This document shows, one piece after another, positions 26,588 to 34,505 of a stretch of 37,768 nt of DNA. Made by a program: the position numbers and the translations under genes. Under the pieces are notes generated by a model, which was not told where the DNA came from, did not search any database, and saw nothing but the letters and a program-made list of their open reading frames with translations. Every line of letters begins with the position of its first letter. The first letter of the stretch is position 1. The stretch comes from a bacterium (GTDB lineage Bacteria; Krumholzibacteriota; Krumholzibacteriia; LZORAL124-64-63). Where the stretch lies: assembly GCA_024231905.1 (NCBI GenBank), contig JAAEQC010000007.1:1-37768 (forward strand), in the 5' to 3' direction.

Positions 26588-26635
26588 TCCTGTGGGCGCA
26601 TCGCCGTCGCTGTTAAGCGGGAGTGGCGATGGGCA

Positions 26636-26721
26636 CGAACTTCGAGACTCAGACGGCTATTTCGCCCGTCTCAAATGAGCCTGTGTTAATCGCTGCTAGC
26701 CGAGACTATTCGGTATCGGGG
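26636..26721 (+). repeat. Spacer repeat element, degenerate copy 4
   Basis: The internal-module remnant ACGAACTTCGAGACTCAGAC (~26635) and the right-end remnant CGAGACTATTCGGTATCGGG (26701) are in the same order and spacing as other copies. No clear left end was found. It matches less well than the others. Confidence 0.35.
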
Positions 26722-26818
26722 CGCGCGGTCAATGCCAACCTCTTTGGGCCAACGACTTATGGAGCGCGTCGGTCGAGGCTGCCAAATTCTAACAGATTTT
26801 TTCCTACCTGAGTAAACT

Positions 26819-26927
26819 AGCTCCCCAAATGGGACTTGAAAGGGAACTCGGGGTTTCAAACCCGGGCACATCGGAAATGGGCTCTGACTGGCCGAATTGA
26901 GGCCGGACGGATTAACTTGTAGGCACA
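26819..26927 (+). repeat. Spacer repeat element, copy 5 (internal module and right end)
   Basis: The internal module 26819-26866 (CTCCCCAAATGGGACTTGAA, then GGGAACTCGGGGTTTC) is followed by the right end GGACGGATTAACTTGTAGGC then ACA, ending at 26927. Order and spacing equal copy 1. It ends 15 nt before the stop of the ABC permease gene. Confidence 0.6.
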
Positions 26928-26942
26928 AGGGTCAGGGAATAC

Positions 26943-28160
26943 TCAGGCGTTCTTCAGACTCCGCACGATCTCCGCGATTCCCGGCCGCTTCCCGTACATC
27001 AGCATATAGGCCCGAAAAATCCTGACAGCGAAGTACATGCCCACCACGACGGAGAGCGCTAGGACCCCGATGCTCGTCATGATCTGCCAGACCGGGATGT
27101 CCGAGACGCCCAAACGCAGCATGGTCTGCACCGGGGCGGTGACCGGGAAGATCGACAGCACGGTCCATGCAGGACTGTTGGGGAAGGCGAAGAGCAGAGA
27201 CGCGAACCACAGGGGAGCAAAACCGGTCATGATGTAGAAGAGGGACAGATTGCTCCCTTCTCGCGCGCTGGCACTGATAGCGCCGATCCCCAGCGAGAGC
27301 ACGGCGAACAGCAGATAGCCCAGCAGAAAGTAGACGATGCCCAGCACGAGGAAACCGCCTGGCACCTGTATCCCGCTCATGAAACCGCCGAACGTGCCCG
27401 AGGCCAGCTCCAGCAACAGTGGTGCCGAGACCAGCCATACGAGGACCTGCAGCAGTCCCGCCGCCCCCAGGGCCAGCACCTTGCCCACGAGCAGTTGACG
27501 GATGGACACGGACGAAAGAAGCACCTCGATGAGGTGGCTCTCCTTCTCCTCACCCAGCCCGTTGACCAGGGCACTGGCCCCAAACATGAGGGCCAAGCTC
27601 AACAGAAACGAAAAGACTCCGGGGACGATGATGTTTCCGATGCTGTTCTGCACGGAGGCCATGTCCCCGGATTCGGTAATGCGGATGACTTCCAGGTTCA
27701 AAGGCGCAATGACCAGGATGGCGACGTGAGGCTCCACCTCGTCCTTGAGCAGGTTCCCCGCGATGAAACTCTTGAGCACGCCCTCAGTATGCGGCGGGGT
27801 GCCCAGTTCCTTCTCAAGGGTATAACGCCGGGCTATTCCGGTGGTCGTATAATCCGCGGGGATGACGACGTACTCCCCGATCTCCCGTCTGGCCAGGGCC
27901 CCGGTAGCCTCTTCAGACGAATCGAAACGGACCAGGGGCGTCTCTCCCGCCCAGACGTGGTCGGTGATGATCCCCGTCTCGTCCACGTAACCGATCGCCG
28001 CCCGCTGGACAGAGGACGGTTCGGTCAGGGTCGTCACCAGCTCGGTGACACCGATGGCCAGCAGAGCCAGCACGGGTACGATGAGGGTCATGACGACGAA
28101 GCCGGCCCGCGTGACGGCCTGGACGAACTCCTTGCGGAAGATGAGACCGGTCTTATTCAT
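26943..28160 (-). CDS. ABC-2 type permease, NatB-like
   Basis: A 405-residue membrane protein of the NatB type (COG1668). TM1 is 'FVVMTLIVPVLALLAIGVTE' (~residues 21-40), followed by a ~130-residue extracytoplasmic domain. About five more helices come after it: 'VFSFLLSLALMFGASALVNG', 'LVLGIVYFLLGYLLFAVLSL', 'FYIMTGFAPLWFASLLFAFP' and IGVLALSVVVGMYFAVRIF among them. It pairs with the ATPase just upstream, whose stop overlaps its ATG by 8 nt, implying translational coupling. Family members extrude Na+, peptides or drugs; the substrate here is unknown. Confidence 0.92.
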   Translation of the reverse strand: MNKTGLIFRKEFVQAVTRAGFVVMTLIVPVLALLAIGVTELVTTLTEPSSVQRAAIGYVDETGIITDHVWAGETPLVRFDSSEEATGALARREIGEYVVIPADYTTTGIARRYTLEKELGTPPHTEGVLKSFIAGNLLKDEVEPHVAILVIAPLNLEVIRITESGDMASVQNSIGNIIVPGVFSFLLSLALMFGASALVNGLGEEKESHLIEVLLSSVSIRQLLVGKVLALGAAGLLQVLVWLVSAPLLLELASGTFGGFMSGIQVPGGFLVLGIVYFLLGYLLFAVLSLGIGAISASAREGSNLSLFYIMTGFAPLWFASLLFAFPNSPAWTVLSIFPVTAPVQTMLRLGVSDIPVWQIMTSIGVLALSVVVGMYFAVRIFRAYMLMYGKRPGIAEIVRSLKNA

Positions 28161-29049
28161 GACTCGCCCCCGCGATGCTCAGGAAGATCTGGTTCAAGGA
28201 AGGCGTCGCGGCCTCGAAGCGGTTGACGGTAACGCCACGCTCGCGCAGGCGGTCGAGCACATCCTGCGGCGTCGTGCCCGCCTCCAACATCAACTCGACG
28301 GTCTCCTTGCCGGCCTTGCTCTCTACCACCCCCGCCAAGTCGCCGAGCTCCCCCTCCACGGCCACCCGGACCGAGTTCTTCCGAAAGCTGGCACGGATCT
28401 CCTGCAGGTCGCCATAGAGGACGGCCTGCCCGTGGTCGATCATCAGCACACGGTCGCACAACTCCTCGACCTGATTCATCTGGTGGGTGCTGAGGATGAT
28501 CGCCTTTCCCGCGTCCCGAAGCTCGCCGATCATGGTTTTCATGAGCTCGGTATTCACGGGGTCGAGGCCGGAGAAGGGTTCGTCCAGAATGAGCAACTCG
28601 GGGTCGTGGACGATAGTGACGATGAATTGGATCATCTGCCCCATCCCCTTGCTCATCTGCTTGATCTTCAACTTCCGGCTCTCGTACATGCCGGTGCGCC
28701 GAAGCAGCACTTCGGCCTGCTGCGCGGCCGCGGCCGCGCCCATTCCCTTGAGCGTGGCTAGGTAGACGATGAGATCCAGGGCGGCGAACTTTCGGTACAG
28801 GCCCTTCTCCTCGGGCAGGTAGCCGAGGCGGTTCTTGTCCGCCTCGCCTATCCGGTGACCAAAAACCTGCACCTCGCCAGCATCGGGCTTCATGAAGTCC
28901 AGGATCATCTTGATGGTGCTGCTCTTGCCCGCGCCGTTGGGGCCGATGAGACCCAGGATCTCCCCGGTTTCGACGGAGAAGCTCAGGTCTTCCACCGCTG
29001 CATTGTCCGCGTAGGACTTGCACAAGAGGCTAACGGCAACCGCTTTCAT
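28153..29049 (-). CDS. ABC transporter ATP-binding protein, NatA-like
   Basis: I start this 298-residue protein at the ATG at 29049 (AAGGA about 7 nt upstream); an earlier in-frame ATG at 29181 adds a non-homologous leader. Walker A is GPNGAGKSS (residues ~36-44), the signature is the variant MSKGMGQM in place of LSGGQ, and Walker B is LLILDEPFSGLDP. A D-loop and the switch His (ILSTHQM) are present. The C-terminal ~90 residues form the extra beta-rich domain typical of NatA-type subunits. It powers the permease encoded next. The left end of the transposase-bearing repeat lies 121 nt upstream. Confidence 0.94.
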   Translation of the reverse strand: MKAVAVSLLCKSYADNAAVEDLSFSVETGEILGLIGPNGAGKSSTIKMILDFMKPDAGEVQVFGHRIGEADKNRLGYLPEEKGLYRKFAALDLIVYLATLKGMGAAAAAQQAEVLLRRTGMYESRKLKIKQMSKGMGQMIQFIVTIVHDPELLILDEPFSGLDPVNTELMKTMIGELRDAGKAIILSTHQMNQVEELCDRVLMIDHGQAVLYGDLQEIRASFRKNSVRVAVEGELGDLAGVVESKAGKETVELMLEAGTTPQDVLDRLRERGVTVNRFEAATPSLNQIFLSIAGASHE

Positions 29050-29238
29050 GAACTGATCCTTCGGGTTGGAATCCGTGATTCGAAAACCAGCTTTCACCGA
29101 AGCGACGACGGAGTCAACCTGGTTTCCGGACTGGAGTGTTCGGGTGAACGATTCGGTTTCCTGGAATCCTGTGCCTAACAATTATTCCGTCCGCGCTGGA
29201 ACCTAACGACTTAACCCTCTGGGCCGATACCCACGATT

Positions 29239-30254
29239 ATGCTCAAACACCTCCTGCTTCTGCTCCTGACGACGTTCCGCTCCCGCCGACAACTCACCCT
29301 GGAGAACATCGCCCTCCGCCATCAACTCGAGGTCTTGCAGCGGAGCGCCAAGCGACCGCGGCTCAGGCCGTCGGATCGGGCGCTCTGGGCGGTCTTATCC
29401 CGTATCCTCCCCGACTGGTATCGCCACCTGACCATCGTACAGCCTGACACCGTCGTCCGTTGGCATCGGGCCGGCTGGCGACTCTATTGGCGGTGGAGGA
29501 GCGATCCTGGACGGGGTAGGCCGATGGTATCCGCTGAGGTTCGCGCCCTGATCCGCCGGATGTCGCTCGAGAATCCTCTTTGGGGCGCCCCGCGCATCCA
29601 CGGTGAACTACTGAAACTCGGCTACGACATCTGCGAGTCAACGATCTCGAAGTACATCGTACGCCGGCCCGGCCCGCCGACCCAGACTGGCAGACCTTCA
29701 TCCGCAACCACATGGCTGAGACCGCCGCTATAGACTTCCTCACCGTCCACACGGCTACCTTCAGGACGCTCTACGTCTTCCTCGTTCTATCCCTCGACCG
29801 GCGGCGTATCGTCCACTTCAACCTCACAGCCAACCCGACGGCTGCTTGGACGAGCCTGCAGCTGATCCAGGCCTTTCCGTTCGACTCGTCGCCTCGGTAT
29901 CTGATCCGGGACCGGGATGGGGTTTACGGCCAAAAGGTCATCGATACGCTTGATCTCCTGGACATCGAACAGACCGTCACTGCGCCGCGCTCTCCCTGGC
30001 AGAACGGCTACTGCGAGCGGGTCATCGGGACGATTAGGCGGGAGTGTCTCGACCATGTGATCGTGCTGAACGAGAAACACCTGCGGCGGGTGCTGAAGGA
30101 GTACCTGGCGTACTACCACGGGTCGCGGACCCATCTCGGCCTGGAGAAAGATGCCCCAGAGCCGCGAGCCGTTCAGGCCCGGAATATGGGACCCGTCGAC
30201 GGTAAGTCTGTCCTCGGCGGTCTGCACCACCGGTACTACCGCGAAGCAGCTTAG
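29239..30254 (+). pseudogene. DDE (rve-type) transposase split by a frameshift
   Basis: The first part (29239 to ~29687) encodes the N-terminal helix-turn-helix half: 'LTLENIALRHQLEVLQRSAK', 'WYRHLTIVQPDTVVRWHRAG', 'NPLWGAPRIHGELLKLGYDI' and SKYIVRRPGPPTQT. The frame then shifts by one base near 29685-29688. The next frame continues the same protein as WQTFIRNHMAETAAIDFLTV, with the catalytic core IDFLTV (first Asp), RDRDGVYG (second Asp) and 'SPWQNGYCERVIGTIRRECL' (Glu), ending GGLHHRYYREAA. All three catalytic residues are intact; only one base appears missing. The shift site (CCCAGACTGG) has no slippery heptamer, so a real deletion or sequencing error is likelier than programmed frameshifting. 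Confidence 0.85.
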
Positions 30255-30292
30255 TCGCCACCAACCAGATTGGGCTGGTGACGATGGATCGG

Positions 30293-30326
30293 TCCGCCCA
30301 CCAGTGCCGTTAGACTGGTAGGCGGA
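30293..30326 (+). terminator. Hairpin downstream of the transposase gene
   Basis: TCCGCC-C-ACCAG / CTGGT-A-GGCGGA encloses a 10-nt loop: an 11-bp stem with one C-A mismatch, 39 nt after the transposase stop. No clear T-run follows, so it is either a weak terminator or a structured element end. Confidence 0.4.
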
Positions 30327-30521
30327 ACGCTTGAGGGCCGATCGGCCGTCTCAACCTACCCAATATCGAAAGCAAATCTCATCCCGGAGTCGGAATGAAG
30401 GCTGTCATGTAGCGAGAATTGTCCTGGATGGACTATTTGGTAGGGACAACGGTGAAGCTATTTCGCTCGAAGAGACCGGCGTTCGGGAAAGGAATCAGGC
30501 TTCGATATTTATGCTTGCATA

Positions 30522-30541
30522 TGTGCGCACGAGTGCTCACA
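30522..30541. promoter_or_regulatory. Palindromic operator candidate upstream of the arsR-like gene
   Basis: TGTGCGCAC-GA-GTGCTCACA is a 9-2-9 inverted repeat with one mismatch per half. It ends 8 nt before the ATG at 30550. Its place fits autoregulation by the ArsR-family product. Confidence 0.6.
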
Positions 30542-30549
30542 TTGGCCGC

Positions 30550-30894
30550 ATGACTAACTCACCGATGACATTGGATCAATTCCTCGAGACCGACCTGTTC
30601 CGGGTTCTTGCTGAACCGGCACGATTGAGGTTGATCCAGCTGCTGTGGCGGCTGGGGCGCGCGGATGTGAGCACCTTGGCAGAGGAGATGACCCAGGATC
30701 GATCGGTGGTTTCGCGGCACCTGAAGGTCCTCAGTGGCGCGGGAATCGTGCGGGCGGAGAAAGTAGGGCGCCATCAGCTCTACGAACTGGAAGCCGATGC
30801 GTTCGTCGAGAAGCTACAGGGGCTGGTGGATCGCGTGCGCGCGTGTGTAGGAGGCGAATGTGGACAGTGCGGAGATGACGCGTCCGGCATGTGA
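30550..30894 (+). CDS. ArsR-family winged-helix repressor with C-terminal cysteines
   Basis: A 114-residue regulator starting at the ATG at 30550; an in-frame upstream ATG at 30331 would add an unrelated leader that overlaps the repeat and the operator. The ArsR fold is clear: FRVLAEPARLRLIQLLWR (helices 1-2), 'STLAEEMTQDRSVVSRHLKV' (recognition helix) and the wing region VRAEKVGRHQLYEL. The classical metal site ELCVC on helix 3 is absent. Cys99, Cys104 and Cys107 at the C-terminus (ACVGGECGQC) could form a thiol or metal site instead. The end of the gene overlaps the PagL-like gene by 35 nt, so both are probably co-transcribed and controlled by the operator at 30522-30541. Confidence 0.92.
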   Translation: MTNSPMTLDQFLETDLFRVLAEPARLRLIQLLWRLGRADVSTLAEEMTQDRSVVSRHLKVLSGAGIVRAEKVGRHQLYELEADAFVEKLQGLVDRVRACVGGECGQCGDDASGM

Positions 30895-32140
30895 TTGGCG
30901 AGAGGCGATGGTCGTTGCGATAGTCGTAGCGCTGGTTCTGGGGACGGCAGGCCCGACGGCGTCCGCCGAGTTCGAATCGGGGGACTTTTTGCCCACGATA
31001 ACCGGCGGCATGATCAACGGGACAGGCGGCGGCGACGATGGCGTCAAGATCGCTGCGGCCCGGTTCGGGTTAGTGCACTACTTTCGGGACCGCTTGGGGT
31101 TCTTTAGCGAGGCAGCCGTATTCCGTCCGTCGGGGGATATGGATGGGCGTGATGTCAACACCTCGGCGCCGGGACTCGTGTTCGGATTGCGCTGGCATTT
31201 CTTCCAGCGCCCAAGCTACGGATTGTACGCGGAGTGGGGGTCGGGATTCCTCGTGGCAAAGGACCCATTTCCGCCACAGGGAACGAACTTCAATGGGACC
31301 TCGTACTTCGGTGTCGGGGCGAATGCCGATGTCGGTCGTGGCCTGGCGCTGCTTGCTGGCGTCCGACAGATGCATGTATCGAACGGTAAAGGACTGGTAC
31401 CGGAGAATCCGTCGTTCGACGGATTCGGCGGCTACATGGGCCTGGCGCTACGACCTACGTTTCGTCAGCCGTTCCCACCAATGGGGGAAAGTCTGGCGTT
31501 TGGTGGAAACAACGTGCGGTGGCGAGCAGAGGCGACGTACGAGCTCGAAGATGATTCGCCCGGTGGTGGTGTGGCTGCCGATATGCCGCTAGTGCGGTCG
31601 CAAGGGTTGCGGCTGCAAGTGGCCGGCACGGCAGCCGAGCTGGCGAACGAGACGATCTGGAAAGCGTCAGTCCGGGTGTATCGTGAGACAGATGCCGGGC
31701 GTGTCGTGATGGGGTACAGCCGGCAGGAGTTCAACGTCTTCACCAGCGACATCTACGAGTTCCAAGTCGAACGGGCGCTGAGTGACGTGAGCACAGTAAT
31801 GGCGGAAGTGGGCTTAGAGACGCACAACCTGGATGATGATCGGGTGTATGGCGGGCTCTTCATAACGGTCTATCCCGCTTCATTCGCCGCGATCAATACG
31901 GGGATAGGGTTCGAGCGGCAGCAGGAGGAGTTCTTCAACTCGATCGACAACTTGAACGACGCGGGATTCAACCTGGGTCTTGAAGTCGCACCGGGGTTCA
32001 TGTCTCGGCTGGGAATGTCTGCGTTCCTCGACGTTGGGATCGGGTATGACACGCAGTTGGCAGGCATCCGGTTCCAGCCGGGCGGCTGCAAGAGCCTGGT
32101 CGAACGCCATCGGCGAGGCGCGGTAGAGATGGTAAGGTAA
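30860..32140 (+). CDS. PagL-like lipid A 3-O-deacylase domain in a larger outer-membrane barrel protein
   Basis: The start is a GTG at 30860 with TAGGAGG 5 nt upstream, lying inside the arsR-like gene. The 426-residue product has a signal peptide (MVVAIVVALVLGTAGPTASA). Residues ~37-200 resemble acyloxyacyl hydrolase PagL: alternating barrel strands (LRWHFFQRPSYGLYAEWGS) and the active-site segment 'VRQMHVSNGKGLVPENPSFD', giving candidate catalytic His172 and Ser174 (PagL H-x-S-N...N-P). PagL removes the 3-O acyl chain of lipid A in the outer membrane. Typical PagL has ~170 residues; the ~220 residues after it look like further barrel strands of unknown role. The C-terminal ~20 residues (GGCKSLVERHRRGAVEMVR) are not barrel-like. 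Confidence 0.75.
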   Translation: MDSAEMTRPACDWREAMVVAIVVALVLGTAGPTASAEFESGDFLPTITGGMINGTGGGDDGVKIAAARFGLVHYFRDRLGFFSEAAVFRPSGDMDGRDVNTSAPGLVFGLRWHFFQRPSYGLYAEWGSGFLVAKDPFPPQGTNFNGTSYFGVGANADVGRGLALLAGVRQMHVSNGKGLVPENPSFDGFGGYMGLALRPTFRQPFPPMGESLAFGGNNVRWRAEATYELEDDSPGGGVAADMPLVRSQGLRLQVAGTAAELANETIWKASVRVYRETDAGRVVMGYSRQEFNVFTSDIYEFQVERALSDVSTVMAEVGLETHNLDDDRVYGGLFITVYPASFAAINTGIGFERQQEEFFNSIDNLNDAGFNLGLEVAPGFMSRLGMSAFLDVGIGYDTQLAGIRFQPGGCKSLVERHRRGAVEMVR

Positions 32141-32251
32141 CGCGTATTCGGATGCGGAGACGAACGCAGGGAACTCGAACTCTCAGACTCTGGGCCTGCA
32201 GATGCGCCGTTGAGGTCCATTGCGCAGGCGATAGTGTTCTTAGTAGGGGCG
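32138..32251. repeat. Spacer repeat element, short degenerate copy 6
   Basis: The left-end remnant TAACGCGTATTCGGATGCGG begins at the stop codon of the PagL-like gene. The internal module GGGAACTCGAACTCTCAGAC is at 32169-32188. The right-end remnant CGATAGTGTTCTTAGTAGGG is at 32229-32248. It occupies about half of the 207-bp gap before the tetR-like gene. Confidence 0.45.
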
Positions 32252-32289
32252 GGATTTTCAGGCGGGACAGGATATTTTTTCTGAAACAC

Positions 32290-32321
32290 TGAACGGTGTT
32301 CATCGTAATGACCGCCGTTCA
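32290..32321. promoter_or_regulatory. TetR-type operator
   Basis: TGAACGGTGTTCAT-CGTA-ATGACCGCCGTTCA is a 14-4-14 inverted repeat with 12 of 14 positions symmetric. It is centred ~42 nt before the ATG of the TetR-family gene and is probably its autoregulatory operator. Confidence 0.8.
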
Positions 32322-32347
32322 CCGCAGTCTCCGGCGAAAGGCGGCCC

Positions 32348-32983
32348 ATGACTTCCGAAACCCGGAAAGCCCGCAAGAAGCAGCAGCAGAGCGAGGAGAT
32401 CCTGGCCGCCGCCCGCGATCTCTTCATCCGCGAGGGGTACTTCCGTTTCTCGATGCGCAAGCTGGCCCGCGAGGTGGGCTGCGTGCCGGGAACGCTGTAC
32501 CTGTACTTCAAGGACAAGGATACCCTCGTCTCGCGGCTCATCGAGGAGAGCTTCGAACACCTCATGGTCGACCTGGAGGCGCAGGCCGATCCCGACGATC
32601 TCCTGCGGACCCTCGACCGGATCACGCACGCCTACGTCGAATTCGGTCTGGCGAATCCCGAACACTACCGCTTCGCCTTCATGCTGGAGCGCACCCCGAG
32701 CATGGACGAGGCCAGGCCTGTTCCCCATCGGTCCTACGGCTGGATGCGGGACATCGTGGCCGAATGCATGGAGCGTGGACTGCTGCGCGCCGCGGATCCG
32801 GACCTGGTGGCCCAGGGGATCTGGGTGGCGATGCACGGGGTCACCTCCGCGATGATCACCATGCCCAAATTCCCCTGGGCCGATCGGCAAGAGCTGATCG
32901 ACCGCGTCCTGGACGGAACCATCCAGGACCTGTTGCCCGACTCCGACATGGACCCCGAGCAGGACGGAGACACCAATGCGTAG
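32348..32983 (+). CDS. TetR-family transcriptional repressor
   Basis: A 211-residue protein with a clear TetR N-terminal helix-turn-helix: 'SEEILAAARDLFIREGYFRF', SMRKLAREVGCVPGTLYLYF and KDKDTLVSRLIEE. The C-terminal ligand domain (~residues 75-200) has GLANPEHYRFAFMLE and 'GIWVAMHGVTSAMITMPKFP', like the W-H-G-type TetR C-terminal family. It probably represses its own operon through the palindrome at 32290-32321, responding to an unknown small molecule. The 3' end overlaps the start of the Lnt-like gene by 8 nt, so the two are likely co-transcribed and coupled. The start has AAAGG ~8 nt upstream. Confidence 0.95.
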   Translation: MTSETRKARKKQQQSEEILAAARDLFIREGYFRFSMRKLAREVGCVPGTLYLYFKDKDTLVSRLIEESFEHLMVDLEAQADPDDLLRTLDRITHAYVEFGLANPEHYRFAFMLERTPSMDEARPVPHRSYGWMRDIVAECMERGLLRAADPDLVAQGIWVAMHGVTSAMITMPKFPWADRQELIDRVLDGTIQDLLPDSDMDPEQDGDTNA

Positions 32984-34475
32984 CGAAGCGATCCGAACGA
33001 ATCCTGCCTCGTGGCTGAGCCTGCTGCTGGCCGCGTTGCTGTTGCTGGTGGCCAACGGTCGCCACACCATTCCCATCGCGGCATGGCTGTCGCTCTTGTT
33101 CCTGCTGCGCTTCGTACGGGTCCAGCCCAAGCGGATCGGCCTGCCCGTGGCGTGGCTGGTCCTGACCCTGACCTGGGCCTTCCAGTTGCGGGGCATGGCG
33201 CCGCTACCGGGAGTCTTCTACTACATCCTGTCGGCCGCCTACGGCCTGGTGCTGGTGGTACCGTTGGTGATCGATCGCCTGCTGGCCCCGCGCCTTTCCG
33301 GGCTGCTCTCCACTCTGGTCCTGCCGACGGCCTGGGCTGCGATGGAGTGGTGCATGGCGACGACGACGCCCTACGGCAGCTGGAGTTCCCTGGCATACAC
33401 CCAGCATGAGAACCTGGTCCTGATGCAATTGACCGCGGTCACCGGCATCTACGGCCTGAGCTTCCTGATCGCCTGGTTCGCCGCCGTCGGCAACCTGGTC
33501 TGGCAGGAGGGAACTGAAGAGAGCCCGGTTCGCCGGACGGCTGGCGTCTTCGCCGCGGTGATGGCCGTCGTCCTGCTCGGGGGAGGCGCGCGGCTGACGC
33601 TTTTCCCCGTCGATGCGCCGACGGTGCGCGTGGCCTCGCTGACCGTGATGGACTACGACCCCTACGCCGGCACTGACGGCAGCGCCGTGGGCGGACTGCC
33701 TGAGGAACTGACCGACTCCGACCGCGAGGCACTGCGCAGCAACGCCCACATGGTCCTGGACGACTTCCTGGAACGCGCCAGGCGCGAGGTCGATGCTGGC
33801 GCCCGGATCATCTTCTGGGGCGAGGCCAACGGCTTCTGCCTGAAGGAGCACGAGCCCGAGATCCTGGCCCGCGGCGCCGAATTCGCCCGCGAGCACCGAG
33901 TCTACCTCGGGCTGTCGCCGGCCGTGGTCAATGTCGGTGCCGAGCGCCCCTTCGAGAACAAGATCATCCTGGTCGATCCGGAAGGTAAGGTCTCCTACGA
34001 GTACTGGAAGGGAATCCCGGTGCCCGGGCCGGAGGCGGCCATCCAGGCGGTGGACGGCGGCGTGATCCGCAACGTGGACACGCCCCACGGCCGCGTGGGC
34101 AGCGCCATCTGCTTCGACATGGACTTCCCGGGTTACCTCCAGGAGGCCGGCCGGCTGGAGATCGACCTGATGCTCGTGCCGTCGAATGACTGGCGCGAGA
34201 TCGATCCCTGGCACACCCACATGGCGCGCTTCCGGGCCGTCGAGCAGGGCTTCAACCTCGTGCGCCACGTCAGCAGAGGATTCTCCGTGGCGACCGACTA
34301 TCAGGGCCGCATCCTAGGCTCGATGGATCACTACGTCACGGAGGACCGGAACCTGGTGGCGCACGTGCCCACCCGGGGCGTGCGGACCTTCTACGCGCGG
34401 GTCGGGGACCTGTTCTCGTGGATCTGTCTGGCGGGGTTGTCCGGCCTGGCCTTCGGGGCGATCCGCCAGCGTTGA
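32976..34475 (+). CDS. Apolipoprotein N-acyltransferase-like (Lnt-type) membrane nitrilase
   Basis: A 499-residue protein. The first ~210 residues contain several membrane helices (ASWLSLLLAALLLLVA, 'LPVAWLVLTLTWAFQLRGMA', 'YILSAAYGLVLVVPLVI', 'LSFLIAWFAAVGNLVW' and others). Residues ~215-475 are a carbon-nitrogen hydrolase domain with the Glu-Lys-Cys triad: Glu283 (IIFWGEANGF), Lys345 (EYWKGIPVPGPE) and Cys379 (GSAICFDMDFPGY). Lnt transfers an acyl chain from phospholipid to the N-terminal Cys of lipoproteins. The layout fits Lnt, but a variant acyltransferase of the same superfamily is possible. Control by a TetR regulator is unusual for the essential housekeeping enzyme. Confidence 0.88.
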   Translation: MRSEAIRTNPASWLSLLLAALLLLVANGRHTIPIAAWLSLLFLLRFVRVQPKRIGLPVAWLVLTLTWAFQLRGMAPLPGVFYYILSAAYGLVLVVPLVIDRLLAPRLSGLLSTLVLPTAWAAMEWCMATTTPYGSWSSLAYTQHENLVLMQLTAVTGIYGLSFLIAWFAAVGNLVWQEGTEESPVRRTAGVFAAVMAVVLLGGGARLTLFPVDAPTVRVASLTVMDYDPYAGTDGSAVGGLPEELTDSDREALRSNAHMVLDDFLERARREVDAGARIIFWGEANGFCLKEHEPEILARGAEFAREHRVYLGLSPAVVNVGAERPFENKIILVDPEGKVSYEYWKGIPVPGPEAAIQAVDGGVIRNVDTPHGRVGSAICFDMDFPGYLQEAGRLEIDLMLVPSNDWREIDPWHTHMARFRAVEQGFNLVRHVSRGFSVATDYQGRILGSMDHYVTEDRNLVAHVPTRGVRTFYARVGDLFSWICLAGLSGLAFGAIRQR

Positions 34476-34505
34476 GCACCGGGCATCGGGGCGATGGCTG
34501 GGGGA

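Larger units (their letters stand above)
29170..30448 (+). mobile_element. Insertion sequence bounded by the spacer-repeat inverted ends
   Basis: Left end: TGTGCCTAACAATTATTCCG then TCC (29170-29192). Right end, read inward: TGTCCCTACCAAATAGTCCA then TCC (30448-30426). About 17 of the 23 positions agree. TGT...ACA termini are usual for elements with rve-type DDE transposases (IS3/IS481 kind). The interval is ~1.28 kb and holds the broken transposase gene. No target-site duplication is evident, so the exact boundaries are uncertain. This is the only visible member of the repeat family with a transposase. Confidence 0.6.

Noticed and set aside
26819..26866. tRNA T-arm likeness of GGGGTTTCAAACCC
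   Set aside because: No anticodon arm, acceptor stem or CCA fits around it, and the same segment recurs in other spacers as part of the repeat.
29680..29690. Programmed -1 frameshifting in the transposase
   Set aside because: There is no A6G/A7-type or X-XXY-YYZ slippery site; CCCAGACTGG does not support it. A plain deletion is simpler.
23125..30448. Spacer ends as integron attC sites (GCCTAAC at 29172, GTTAGGC on the other strand)
   Set aside because: Only one or two copies have the canonical AAC/GTT core; most read TACC/GGTA. The distance between paired ends (113-424 bp, 1.28 kb with the transposase) mostly exceeds attC size, genes lie in both orientations and no integron integrase is seen.
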